Positions 9,087 to 17,246 of a DNA stretch of 64,000 nucleotides are shown one piece after another. The notes below the pieces were generated by a model. That model did not search any database. It was not told where the DNA came from and worked only from the letters and a program-made list of their open reading frames with translations. The translations under genes were made by a program, and so were the position numbers. The DNA is from Arcticibacter sp. (GTDB lineage: Bacteria; Bacteroidota; Bacteroidia; 2-12-FULL-35-15). The stretch spans positions 279,717 through 343,716 of the forward strand of contig JAJNQB010000006.1 of assembly GCA_021155045.1 (NCBI GenBank), written 5' to 3'. Each line of letters begins with the position of its first letter. Positions within the stretch are counted from its first letter, which is position 1.

Positions 9087-10034
9087 TTAAAAATTAGATT
9101 TTAAAATCTCGGATTTCGCTTTGTTGTAATCTTCAATTAATTCTTCCATAATTTGTTTAACGGATTTGATTTCATTAATCATAGAGCTTACTTGTCCTAT
9201 TTCAAGCTCTCCTTCTGTTAAATCTCCTTCAAACATACCTTTTTTTGCTCTTCCTTTTCCTAAAATTGAAGCCAATTCTTCTGTGGAAAACCCTTTGTTT
9301 TCTGCTTCTTGTACAATTTCGTAAAAATGATTTTTCAGAAGCCTTACAGGAGTGAGTTGTTTTAACATTAATTTAGTATCGCCTTCAGTAGCTTTAACGA
9401 TAGCTTTTTTAAACTCATCATTAGCAGAAGATTCTTGTGAAGCCGCAAACAAACTTCCAATTTGAACTCCGTCAGCACCCAACGCCATTGCTGCTAATAT
9501 ACTTTTTCCACTTCCAATGCCACCTGCTGCAATTAATGGAACATTTGCAATTTTTTTTATTTCTGGAATTAAACACATGGTGGTAGTTTCTTCTTTTCCA
9601 TTGTGCCCGCCAGCTTCAAAGCCTTCAGCCACAATAGCATCAACCCCTGCTTCTTGAGCTTTTAAAGCAAATTTTGAATTAGCAATAACATGTACTACTG
9701 TAATTCCTTGGTCTTTTAATTTTTTTGTCCATGTTTTTGGATTCCCAGCAGAAGTAAATACAATTTTAACTCCTTCGTTTATAATTATTTCAATATGTTC
9801 TTCAATATTTGGATAAAGTAAAGGAACATTTACACCAAAAGGTAATTTTGTGGCTTTTTTGCATTTTTGAATATGTTCTCGTAATATTTCCGGGTACATG
9901 CTTCCGCTTCCAATCAAACCTAAACCTCCATTATTACTGACGGATGAAGCAAGTTTCCAGCCACTACACCATATCATTCCGCCCTGAATGATTGGATATT
10001 TTATATTAAACAATTTAGTTATTTTATTGTCCAT
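9087..10034 (-). CDS. nitronate monooxygenase / FabK-like flavoprotein
   Basis: FMN-dependent TIM-barrel enzyme of the nitronate monooxygenase and FabK family. Visible motifs are YPIIQGGMIWCSG near the N-terminus, the active-site region AEGFEAGGHNG, and the phosphate-binding AAGGIGSGKSILAA...GADGVQIGSLFAAS. The frame is open back to 10067, but I chose the ATG at 10034 because family members start a few residues before NIKYPIIQ. The family covers both enoyl-ACP reductase (FabK) and nitronate oxidation. The His of AGGHNG is present in both, so activity is not settled. It is divergent from the DUF6089 gene and probably co-transcribed with the M16 peptidase. Confidence 0.85.
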   Translation of the reverse strand: MDNKITKLFNIKYPIIQGGMIWCSGWKLASSVSNNGGLGLIGSGSMYPEILREHIQKCKKATKLPFGVNVPLLYPNIEEHIEIIINEGVKIVFTSAGNPKTWTKKLKDQGITVVHVIANSKFALKAQEAGVDAIVAEGFEAGGHNGKEETTTMCLIPEIKKIANVPLIAAGGIGSGKSILAAMALGADGVQIGSLFAASQESSANDEFKKAIVKATEGDTKLMLKQLTPVRLLKNHFYEIVQEAENKGFSTEELASILGKGRAKKGMFEGDLTEGELEIGQVSSMINEIKSVKQIMEELIEDYNKAKSEILKSNF

Positions 10035-10112
10035 TGAAATTCTTGTTTTCCCAGCTAAAAATCCCACGAAGTTAAAAATAATATTTGGTGTGTTTTATTT
10101 TATAATTTTTTA

Positions 10113-10120
10113 TATATTTG
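10113..10120 (+). promoter_or_regulatory. -7 promoter box 5 bases from the DUF6089 start
   Basis: TATATTTG matches TAnnTTTG. A TTTG at 10084-10087 could be the -33 element, although its spacing of 25 bases is wide. The ATG at 10126 follows so closely that the message would have almost no leader. Confidence 0.5.
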
Positions 10121-10125
10121 CAGTT

Positions 10126-11037
10126 ATGAGAAGGATTATTTTCATTTTATTAACTTTTCTTTTAATTTCTGCTGAAGGATTTTCACAGTATTTATGGGAT
10201 TTTGGTGGTCATGTGGGGGCATCCAACTATCTAGGTGATATGGGCGGTAAGGCTGGTACACGTAGAGACTTTGTTATGGATATGAAATTGGAAAAAACTC
10301 AATTTACCCTTGGTGCATTTGCTCGCTACAAATTTAACCCTCTTTTAAGAGGAAAAATAGGGCTAAATTGGATAAGAGTTTCAGGAGACGATAAATTATC
10401 TACAAACCCTGGGCGAGTTGGAAGAAACCTTTCTTTTAGAAATGATTTAATTGAATTTGAGCTTACAGGACAAATATATTTTTATGATATTCCAGATTTA
10501 GGTAGAACATACCGCTATCGAAATGATTTTCAAATGTATGCTTTTGTGGGTGTAGCTGGCTTTTACAATAATCCTAAAACTTTATACAATGGAAGTTGGG
10601 TGGCTTTACGTCCTCTAAAAACGGAAGGAAAAAGTTATAGTCCTGTAAGTTTAGCAATTCCTTTAGGGATTGGTTTGTTTTTTACAATCGAGAAAAAACA
10701 TCGTATCGGCTGGGAATTTGATTGGAGAACTACGTTTACAGATTATATTGATGATGTGAGTGGTAATTATGCTGACCCTAATGATTTAGATAGTGATTTG
10801 GCAAGAGCATTGTCAAATAGAAGAGGAGAACTGCCAAATAGAGTTGGTGTGCCTTCTTCAGCTTATTATTTGCCAGGTCAAAAACGTGGAGACCCATCTC
10901 ATAAAGATTCTTACATAACTACATCTGTTTATTATGCTTATGTGATGAGAGGAAGGAGTTCTTTCTACCGTTCTAAATATGGAAGCATATTTAAACGCAA
11001 CACAAATAAAAAACGTAAAGTACGTGCGAAGTTTTAA
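10126..11037 (+). CDS. DUF6089 family outer-membrane beta-barrel-type protein
   Basis: Exported protein of a Bacteroidota-specific family (DUF6089), predicted as a porin-like outer-membrane barrel. The frame is open from 9988, but the ATG at 10126 begins a clean signal peptide (MRRIIFILLTFLL to EGFSQ) and is chosen for that reason. The mature part has alternating aromatic and polar strands (YLWDFGGHVGASNYLGDMGG, TLGAFARYKF, GLFFTIEKKHRIGWEFDWRTTFTDYIDDVSG), typical of these barrels. A basic tail (KRNTNKKRKVRAKF) ends it. A bidirectional terminator follows directly. Molecular function is not known. Confidence 0.85.
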   Translation: MRRIIFILLTFLLISAEGFSQYLWDFGGHVGASNYLGDMGGKAGTRRDFVMDMKLEKTQFTLGAFARYKFNPLLRGKIGLNWIRVSGDDKLSTNPGRVGRNLSFRNDLIEFELTGQIYFYDIPDLGRTYRYRNDFQMYAFVGVAGFYNNPKTLYNGSWVALRPLKTEGKSYSPVSLAIPLGIGLFFTIEKKHRIGWEFDWRTTFTDYIDDVSGNYADPNDLDSDLARALSNRRGELPNRVGVPSSAYYLPGQKRGDPSHKDSYITTSVYYAYVMRGRSSFYRSKYGSIFKRNTNKKRKVRAKF

Positions 11038-11072
11038 AAAAAATCCCATTCAATTTGAATGGGATTTTTTTA
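11037..11072. terminator. bidirectional rho-independent terminator
   Basis: Perfect 11-bp stem (11041-11051 with 11057-11067) with a 5-base loop, flanked by an A-run on the left and a T-run on the right. It lies between the convergent DUF6089 and helicase genes and can serve both. Confidence 0.85.
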
Positions 11073-11083
11073 TCTAAATGTTT

Positions 11084-12508
11084 TCATTCAAAAAAATCAT
11101 TGTTAAAGTTTACTAAAAATAATTTTTCTTTTGCTCTGCTTATTGCAGTGTAAAGCCAACGTAAGTATTCTGTGTTTATCATTTCTTTTGTTAAATAGCC
11201 TTGTTCAACAAAAACATTCGACCATTGCCCTCCTTGTGATTTGTGGCAAGTAATAGCATAAGAAAACTTAACTTGTAAAGCATTAAAAAATGGATCTTCT
11301 TTTACTTTTTTTAACCGCATTCGTTTATCAGCAATATCGTTATAATCAGCGTAAATAGATTCAAATAATTTTTTGTTTTCAGATTGAGGCAAAGCAGGAG
11401 CATCAAGCATTATAGTGTCAAGTAATAATCGAACATCTATGTCTTCTTCATTTGGATAATCAATTAATTTAATTCGAGCATCTGCAAATCGGAAACCATA
11501 CATTTCTTGAATTTTTCCAACACGCATAATTTGAATAATATCTCCATTGGCAATAAAACCAGCTTTTGATTCATCTGGCAACCAATGATAATTATTTTTA
11601 ATTACCATCATATAATCGCCAGATGACAATTCATCTTCTTGCCAACGAATACGTGCTCTTATTTGTTGATTAAATATATTCGCACGTTTGTTCGACCTGC
11701 AAATAATAATGGTGTCTTCAACTCCATATTTGCTATATGCTGAATTAATTGCATCTTCTAGCTCATCACCATTTATTTTTACAATATCTTTTTGATTATT
11801 TAAATAAAATTTCGGGTTTTCACTTTCTTTTATTTTAATTTTATTTCGAATGTTGGTTGCGTTGGATAGTATTCCAGAGTTTTCATTTTGTCTTAATACT
11901 TCTGTTAATTCAAACGAATCAATTTCGAAATGATAAGAAGCTTTTAAATAGTCAACATCCAAAGCAGGGCTGATACCAATTCCAACAGGCGGAAGTTGTG
12001 CCGTGTCGCCAATAAAAATTAATTTACAATTATTGCCATTAAAAACATATTGAATTAAATCGTCTAGTAAACTTCCTGCTCCGAACAATCCATTTTGATT
12101 TATTCCGCCACTATTAGAAACCATTGACGCTTCATCAATAATAAAAATGGTATCAGCGTGTAAATTTTGTTGTAGTTGAAATGCGAAGCCTCCATCTGCT
12201 AATGGTTTTTTAAAATAAATCTTTTTGTGAATTGTGAAAGCTTGTTTTTGGGTGTAGTTACTCAATACCTTTGCTGCTCTTCCGGTTGGTGCAAGCAAAA
12301 CAGTTTTTCCTTTTATTTCGGGTAAACTTTTTACAATAGAACGTACAACCGTTGTTTTTCCAGTACCAGCGTATCCTTTTAAAACAAAAATATGATCAGT
12401 ATTTTTTCCAACAATAAATTCAGAAAGTTTTTTTAATAATGTACGTTGTCCTTTTGTGGTTTCAAATGGAAAATTTTTAAGAAGTATATTTTCGAAGGAT
12501 TCTTGCAA
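11084..12508 (-). CDS. RecD-like superfamily 1 DNA helicase
   Basis: ATP-dependent 5'-3' helicase of the RecD/TraA type. Motif I is GYAGTGKTTVV near residue 45. Motif Ia is LLAPTGRAA, motif II IIDEASM, motif III FIGDTAQLPP, motif V region YAITCHKSQGGQW, and motif VI YTAISRAKEKLFL. At 474 residues it is a stand-alone, short member, common in Bacteroidota and often annotated as an AAA family ATPase or ATP-dependent RecD-like helicase. No RecB or RecC partner is nearby. The start is a TTG at 12508, because no in-frame ATG precedes motif I. A good -7 box sits only 4 bases upstream. Role in repair or recombination is inferred from family. Confidence 0.88.
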   Translation of the reverse strand: MQESFENILLKNFPFETTKGQRTLLKKLSEFIVGKNTDHIFVLKGYAGTGKTTVVRSIVKSLPEIKGKTVLLAPTGRAAKVLSNYTQKQAFTIHKKIYFKKPLADGGFAFQLQQNLHADTIFIIDEASMVSNSGGINQNGLFGAGSLLDDLIQYVFNGNNCKLIFIGDTAQLPPVGIGISPALDVDYLKASYHFEIDSFELTEVLRQNENSGILSNATNIRNKIKIKESENPKFYLNNQKDIVKINGDELEDAINSAYSKYGVEDTIIICRSNKRANIFNQQIRARIRWQEDELSSGDYMMVIKNNYHWLPDESKAGFIANGDIIQIMRVGKIQEMYGFRFADARIKLIDYPNEEDIDVRLLLDTIMLDAPALPQSENKKLFESIYADYNDIADKRMRLKKVKEDPFFNALQVKFSYAITCHKSQGGQWSNVFVEQGYLTKEMINTEYLRWLYTAISRAKEKLFLVNFNNDFFE

Positions 12509-12512
12509 TAAT

Positions 12513-12542
12513 CAAATGTAAACAAATCTATTGTTTATCCGC
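12513..12542 (-). promoter_or_regulatory. promoter of the RecD-like helicase
   Basis: On the minus strand TACATTTG (12520 down to 12513) matches TAnnTTTG, and a TTG at 12544-12542 lies 21 bases upstream as a -33 element. The -7 box ends 4 bases before the TTG start codon. Confidence 0.5.
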
Positions 12543-12560
12543 AATTAGACAGTAGAAAAC
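12541..12560 (+). repeat. intergenic repeat, copy 1
   Basis: This 20-base stretch (GCAATTA, then ACAGTAGAAAAC) recurs at 17199-17217 in the same orientation with a single base missing. The two copies bracket the pair of T9SS cargo genes. Confidence 0.5.
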
Positions 12561-12631
12561 TTTGTAAAGGCTAGACTATCGTTATTATACCAAGTTTGCG
12601 AAAAACAGCAAACTTATTCAGCCATTATAAA

Positions 12632-12670
12632 AAGAAGAAACTCCCAATTATAAAGCAAGAGTTTCTTCTT
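12632..12670 (-). terminator. terminator of the T9SS cargo operon
   Basis: Perfect 12-bp stem (12632-12643 with 12659-12670) with a 15-base loop. On the minus strand it is followed by a run of T. It lies just downstream of the S74/T9SS gene. A second inverted repeat (12592-12599 with 12608-12615) lies nearby without a T-run. Confidence 0.75.
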
Positions 12671-12692
12671 GATACTTTGTACTTACTACTGT

Positions 12693-15335
12693 TTAATTCT
12701 TAATCATTTTTTTAGTTTCTACAATTTGTCCATCTGCGACAAGTGTGTAAGTGTAAATACCTGTAGAAAGGTCTTGAGCAAAAACATTGATGCTGCCTTT
12801 ACCTTTTTGTGAAAGTTCTACCGATTGAATTAATTTACCTTGTGCGTTATAGAAAAGCATTTGTGCTTTAGTTACTGTTTCAGGTAAAAAATAATTGATA
12901 GTAGTTTGTTCAGCAAAAGGATTTGGAACATTTTGTTCCAACACAATTGACTGAATATCTTTTAAATCAATAGTTGTAATAGCAGTACTTGAATTATTAT
13001 TATTTTGATTTACTGCTTGTGGTGTGCCACATAAATTTAAAGCATTGATACAATTTTCAAGCGCAGTTAATCTATCATTCAAAATTATATCATTCTGTTC
13101 TAAAAAATGTATAATTGAGTCTTTTTCTTGCATTTGATTGTTTAATTCTTTAATACTTTCTACAAGTAATGGAACCATTCTGTCATAGTTGATGTGCATT
13201 AAACTTGAATCATCAACAAAAGTTAATAATGGCTCTATAGCTGAAATTTCTTGTGCAATAAAACCAATATGTTCTAGACTATCCATATCAATATTTTGTT
13301 GTGCTGCTGATGTCCAATTATATTTTACACCTCTCATTTGGCATACTTTTGATAATGATCCATTCAGATTTTCAACATTAGTTTTAATGTTCTGATCAGA
13401 AAGAGTTAATTTATCTTGCTGATTAACAAAATCGTTTATAGCTTGAATTGTGATTGGAATAAGTGCGTTATAATTTATTGACTTGTAAGAAACAGGAGCA
13501 AAAGAATTAACGCCTAAACTATCGTGCAATCCTGGGTGATATGACTCTTTCACAATGTCCGGTATAATTTGTTCTAATTCTTGTGCAACAAAGCCATATT
13601 GTATTTTATCATCAAAATTAAATTGAGGATAATCATCGATTTTCATTTTATAAGTATGTGGTTTCAGTTTACGAATAACTTCCATTGCATTTTTAATACC
13701 TGAAACATCTGTTTTAAACATTTGATCAGATGTAATTACCACACTTGCAGTTGTTTCAAGTTGTCCAAGAAAATATCCAGCACGATTGCTCCCTGTTGCT
13801 GGAGCTACGGCATAGACCCCATAGTTCGCGTTAGAAGCACCTTGTGCATTTGTATATACACCAAAATTATTGGTAGCGCTTAACAACGCTTGTCCTGCAA
13901 CGCCAACGGCAAATCCAGCCATTGCTGTATTGGCAAAATGACCAGATACGCTTAATGGAGGATTGTAAGTTGTGTTTGCGACTGATTGTTGTACATATAA
14001 TTTTGAAAATGGAATAGAAACAGAACAAGGTATTCCAATTGCAACACTGCTTTTATTCCCCGTACTATTAGATGCTTGCCCACTAAAATAATAATTTTTA
14101 TCATTCAAAGGAATTTCATAATTATTAATCAAAGGATTTAATGTGGCCCCACAATAATTTCCAACTCCTGTATTACTAACAGGTGCAGTACCCCAAGTGC
14201 CATTCCCAAGTAGCACTTGATTAGGATTGCCAGTAAAATCCAAACGTTTTAATTCCCTATCATTTACACCACCAACTTGTTGTCCAATAATAATTGATTG
14301 TGGTGCAGGTACAGTTTGCACATCTCTTATTCTAGCATTACCGTTAACATCTATGGTATGTGTTGGGTTAATTAAAAGTAAATTAAAGCCAGTTCTTCCG
14401 TTTTGTGGTTGAATGCTTAAATTTCCTGTTCCAAGTGTTTGAAAATCCGTGAAACTATTATTTTGGTTCGTAAGTCTTAATTGCCAATTATTTGTATTTA
14501 CATTTTTAATTTCAACAGTTCTGGTTGGATTTATTGTGTTTACTCCAAAACGCCTTTCAAAGCCTGCTTCTGCAACAAATAACCATTTAAAAAAGGTTGA
14601 ACTTCCATCTGGTCCAGCACTTGGGTTAGTGGTAACATATACAGTAGAAACATAATCTACAGGAGCTGCGGGGCCAAGACCAATTGAATAACCTTGATAA
14701 AAATTACCCGCTGGACTAACAGAAGAATGTGCCATAAAATAATGCCTATTAGTAGCAGGCCCTCCATTCCAATACAAAGACGCTCTGTTTTCTATCATAA
14801 TACCTCTATTCCATAACTGCGAGTTAGCAGGTAAATTACCATAAACTTCCAATGGAAATATGGGAGCCCCCATACCAATGCCAACGAAACCAGCAGATGG
14901 TCCAGAAGCCGATCCGAGTATGGTCATGCGCTGAACACCATTTGTGAAAAAATTCATATTTCCAGTTTGTACTGCATTAAAATTTACATCACTACTATTA
15001 GCCGGCACAAACAACCTAAACTTTTCAGTAGTAGTGGTGGCATTGGATCCTGTAAATAATTGCCATTGGTTTACTGTACTTTGATCGCCATCGGTGCGGA
15101 AGAGAAAACCGTTTAGCGGACCAGTAGGCGCACCTAATAAAAAATTGTTTACGTGCAGACGCGACTCTACGCTAGGTGTTGTAGGAAAATTTCCAATGCC
15201 AACAGCAGTATTTTGACTTCCTCCCCCTGTTGTTCTTAATGCAGGTGCAATTCCCAAATTAAATTGTGCGTCTGCAATTATCGACATACTTAATAAGCAT
15301 CCAATAATTATTTTTTGTTTTAATTGTTGTTTCAT
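12693..15335 (-). CDS. T9SS-exported tail-fibre-like protein with tandem S74 chaperone domains
   Basis: Large secreted protein. Residues 1-23 form a signal peptide. A Gly/Asn-rich fibre-like region of about 500 residues follows. Two S74 (intramolecular chaperone auto-processing) type segments come next: one beginning TSDQMFKTDV near residue 534 with GFVAQEL, the other beginning LSDQNIKTNV near 640 with GFIAQEI. Both keep the Ser-Asp-x-x-x-Lys pattern of the self-cleaving endosialidase chaperone domain. A coiled coil (about 735-765) and a T9SS type A sorting domain (from VPNPFAEQTT to KKMIKN) end the protein. It is 18 bases downstream of the type B cargo gene. Probably a trimeric surface fibre; function unknown. 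Confidence 0.85.
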   Translation of the reverse strand: MKQQLKQKIIIGCLLSMSIIADAQFNLGIAPALRTTGGGSQNTAVGIGNFPTTPSVESRLHVNNFLLGAPTGPLNGFLFRTDGDQSTVNQWQLFTGSNATTTTEKFRLFVPANSSDVNFNAVQTGNMNFFTNGVQRMTILGSASGPSAGFVGIGMGAPIFPLEVYGNLPANSQLWNRGIMIENRASLYWNGGPATNRHYFMAHSSVSPAGNFYQGYSIGLGPAAPVDYVSTVYVTTNPSAGPDGSSTFFKWLFVAEAGFERRFGVNTINPTRTVEIKNVNTNNWQLRLTNQNNSFTDFQTLGTGNLSIQPQNGRTGFNLLLINPTHTIDVNGNARIRDVQTVPAPQSIIIGQQVGGVNDRELKRLDFTGNPNQVLLGNGTWGTAPVSNTGVGNYCGATLNPLINNYEIPLNDKNYYFSGQASNSTGNKSSVAIGIPCSVSIPFSKLYVQQSVANTTYNPPLSVSGHFANTAMAGFAVGVAGQALLSATNNFGVYTNAQGASNANYGVYAVAPATGSNRAGYFLGQLETTASVVITSDQMFKTDVSGIKNAMEVIRKLKPHTYKMKIDDYPQFNFDDKIQYGFVAQELEQIIPDIVKESYHPGLHDSLGVNSFAPVSYKSINYNALIPITIQAINDFVNQQDKLTLSDQNIKTNVENLNGSLSKVCQMRGVKYNWTSAAQQNIDMDSLEHIGFIAQEISAIEPLLTFVDDSSLMHINYDRMVPLLVESIKELNNQMQEKDSIIHFLEQNDIILNDRLTALENCINALNLCGTPQAVNQNNNNSSTAITTIDLKDIQSIVLEQNVPNPFAEQTTINYFLPETVTKAQMLFYNAQGKLIQSVELSQKGKGSINVFAQDLSTGIYTYTLVADGQIVETKKMIKN

Positions 15336-15353
15336 GATTATTGTTTTTTGTGG

Positions 15354-16796
15354 TTAATAAAATAAATGAATAAATCCTTTAAAAGTTTTTTCGTTGTTTT
15401 TTCGTTTTATGAAATAATAATAAACTCCTGTGCTGCATTTTTGTCCGGATGTGGTTCTTCCGTCCCAAGCATCGTTAATGTTTACAAATTCATACACCTT
15501 TATTCCCCATCGGTTGTAAATAGCTATTTCATCTCCTTCTTCCAATCCTTCAATAACAAATAAGTCATTTATTCCATCACCATTGGGGCTGAATACGTTG
15601 GGGATTAGCAGTTCTTCTTCTCTACAATTTTCTTCGAGCAATGTGTTGAAATAATTTTGTATGAAATCAGTAATACCATAATTTGAAAATTTAGAACCTA
15701 AAGACACTGATAAATAATTTAAGTTTGAAATAGAAAGGTAATTATTAGGGCTTGATATACTACTGATTGACCCTTGGTTAATAGAAGAAATATATAACTT
15801 ATTGTCTAACCCATTTTGTATTGCCCCAAAATCCGAATTGCTCCAGTTTATATCATACAATACTAACATGGATGCTGGTATATTTGTAGAATTTAAATCG
15901 AATTGATATATATAGTTTCCACCGGAAGTAAAATATAATTTGCTGTTATCATTTGAAAAACAAGTGCCATATTCGCCAGAGTTATTAGGTAAGTTAATTA
16001 GATTATATAATTTTCCTATATCATTATTAAAATCAAAAAGAACATTTACTCCATTAAAAGTGGAAGCAAATTTTTTTCCATTTGGTGAAAACCTCATGTA
16101 TGCTTGGTAGTAAGTATAAACACCCCCTATATTTGAGATTACAGGAGTAAGGTTAATTCCATTGTTGTTCAAGAAATAACACACATAATTATTTGTGTTG
16201 TGCTCATGGCTCATAATCCAAACTCCGGTTTTATCGCAGTTGTAGGTGGCGGTTAAACCTTCGGTGCTTGGGGTATAAAGCAACACGTTTTTTTGTGTAG
16301 GAATAACATCACCCAGTCCTCCGTTCAGGTTCATGTTCACTACATTGTATCGCAAACCAAGTACCCCGGCATTTTCAGCACAGTCAACAGTAAACACATA
16401 ATACAAACTATCGTGTCCGGGTTGAGGAATAATTAAAGCAGCTTGTGCACTGCTGCCAAGAATGGGGCAACCCGCAAGCATAGTTCCATTGGGCATGAGA
16501 TTATGATTTTTATCCCAAATAGTATCGCCATCGGTATACATAAGCAAGTTTCCGTTAAGGTCGCACATAGAGGTGCAACCTTCATAAGTATGCAAAGCAC
16601 CATTGGTAATAGCTACTGGGCTGCCGCTGCTAAAATCAAGCCCTGCGCCATTGCCAAAATACCAAATATTGGCACGGTTGGCTTCGGGGTTTTGGGCAAA
16701 TACCTCTCCTCCGGATCCTCCCCACAAGAGAGAAGAAAAAAAGGGCAATGCAAAACAAATAAAACGACACAAAAAGGATTTATACATCATTTTCAT
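15354..16796 (-). CDS. secreted protein with T9SS type B (gliding motility-associated) C-terminal domain
   Basis: Signal peptide at residues 1-35. The body looks like a beta-propeller of about 350 residues with repeated segments such as GNLLMYTDGDTIWD, MSHEHNTNNYVCYFLN and FSNDNSKLYFTSGGNYIYQFDLN. A CHU_C type domain of about 85 residues closes it (IPNVFSPNGDGINDLFVI, IYNRWGIKVYE, WDGRTTSG, GVYYYFI). Type B domains direct export by T9SS and often serve gliding adhesins. The frame extends to 16832, but the Met at 16796 (or nearby in-frame Met codons at 16790 and 16787) opens the signal peptide. It forms a two-gene unit with the S74 gene. Confidence 0.85.
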   Translation of the reverse strand: MKMMYKSFLCRFICFALPFFSSLLWGGSGGEVFAQNPEANRANIWYFGNGAGLDFSSGSPVAITNGALHTYEGCTSMCDLNGNLLMYTDGDTIWDKNHNLMPNGTMLAGCPILGSSAQAALIIPQPGHDSLYYVFTVDCAENAGVLGLRYNVVNMNLNGGLGDVIPTQKNVLLYTPSTEGLTATYNCDKTGVWIMSHEHNTNNYVCYFLNNNGINLTPVISNIGGVYTYYQAYMRFSPNGKKFASTFNGVNVLFDFNNDIGKLYNLINLPNNSGEYGTCFSNDNSKLYFTSGGNYIYQFDLNSTNIPASMLVLYDINWSNSDFGAIQNGLDNKLYISSINQGSISSISSPNNYLSISNLNYLSVSLGSKFSNYGITDFIQNYFNTLLEENCREEELLIPNVFSPNGDGINDLFVIEGLEEGDEIAIYNRWGIKVYEFVNINDAWDGRTTSGQKCSTGVYYYFIKRKNNEKTFKGFIHLFY

Positions 16797-17246
16797 TATA
16801 ATGAATTTTAGGTACTCTGCTTTGCAAACCAAGCCGTAAGCAGGAAAAGGCTTAAGTAAAATTAGTGTTTTTTATGTGCATTGCAAAAACCATTGTTGCA
16901 ATTTAATTTTTATACCCCCTTTCTAATAAATAAAAATGCAAGCAGTTTGTTTTATCTGCTTGCATTTGGTAATTAATATAAATGTAAGCTTTTCCAAAGT
17001 TTAAGACTTTGGAAAAGGTTGTGCTTTTTTGAAATAAATTTGAAACTAAAAATAAGCTTCCGCAAGTGGTCGGAGAAGCTATCTTCGGAATCAATGGATT
17101 GGTAGTGTGTGTGGATAGTTTGAATATTTCCCTGTAAATAGTTCATATACCAAATGTAATAAAAGAAATGTAAAAACAAATGATTTTTTGATTAAACAGC
17201 AATTAACAGTAGAAAACACTATCTATCTTTTTTCGTTAATCTCGAC
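16797..17246. repeat. 450-base gene-free, repeat-rich interval
   Basis: No convincing gene. Two perfect 12-bp hairpins stand out: 16934-16945 with 16956-16967 (core GCAAGCAG/CTGCTTGC, T-rich on the minus side, a possible late terminator for ftsY) and 16989-17000 with 17006-17017 (core TTCCAAAGT/ACTTTGGAA). The second matches a palindromic motif I recall from many Bacteroidota intergenic regions. A further imperfect repeat surrounds 17055-17085, and 17199-17217 repeats the sequence at 12541. Small frames here read through the palindromes and are not genes. Confidence 0.7.
17199..17217 (+). repeat. intergenic repeat, copy 2
   Basis: It matches 12541-12560 except for one missing base, in the same orientation. 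Confidence 0.5.

Noticed and set aside
9988..10125. N-terminal extension of the DUF6089 gene
   Set aside because: The extension overlaps the divergent flavoprotein gene and the promoter box; the signal peptide begins at 10126.
12592..12615. 8-bp inverted repeat as a terminator
   Set aside because: No T-run on either side; the 12-bp hairpin at 12632 is the better terminator.
16443..16811. 122-codon plus-strand frame near the start of the type B cargo gene
   Set aside because: Overlaps the signal peptide and body of a well-supported gene on the other strand; composition is not protein-like.
16903..17179. Two short minus-strand frames in the gap between the cargo gene and ftsY
   Set aside because: Both run through the palindromic repeat hairpins, so their open reading is a by-product of the repeats.
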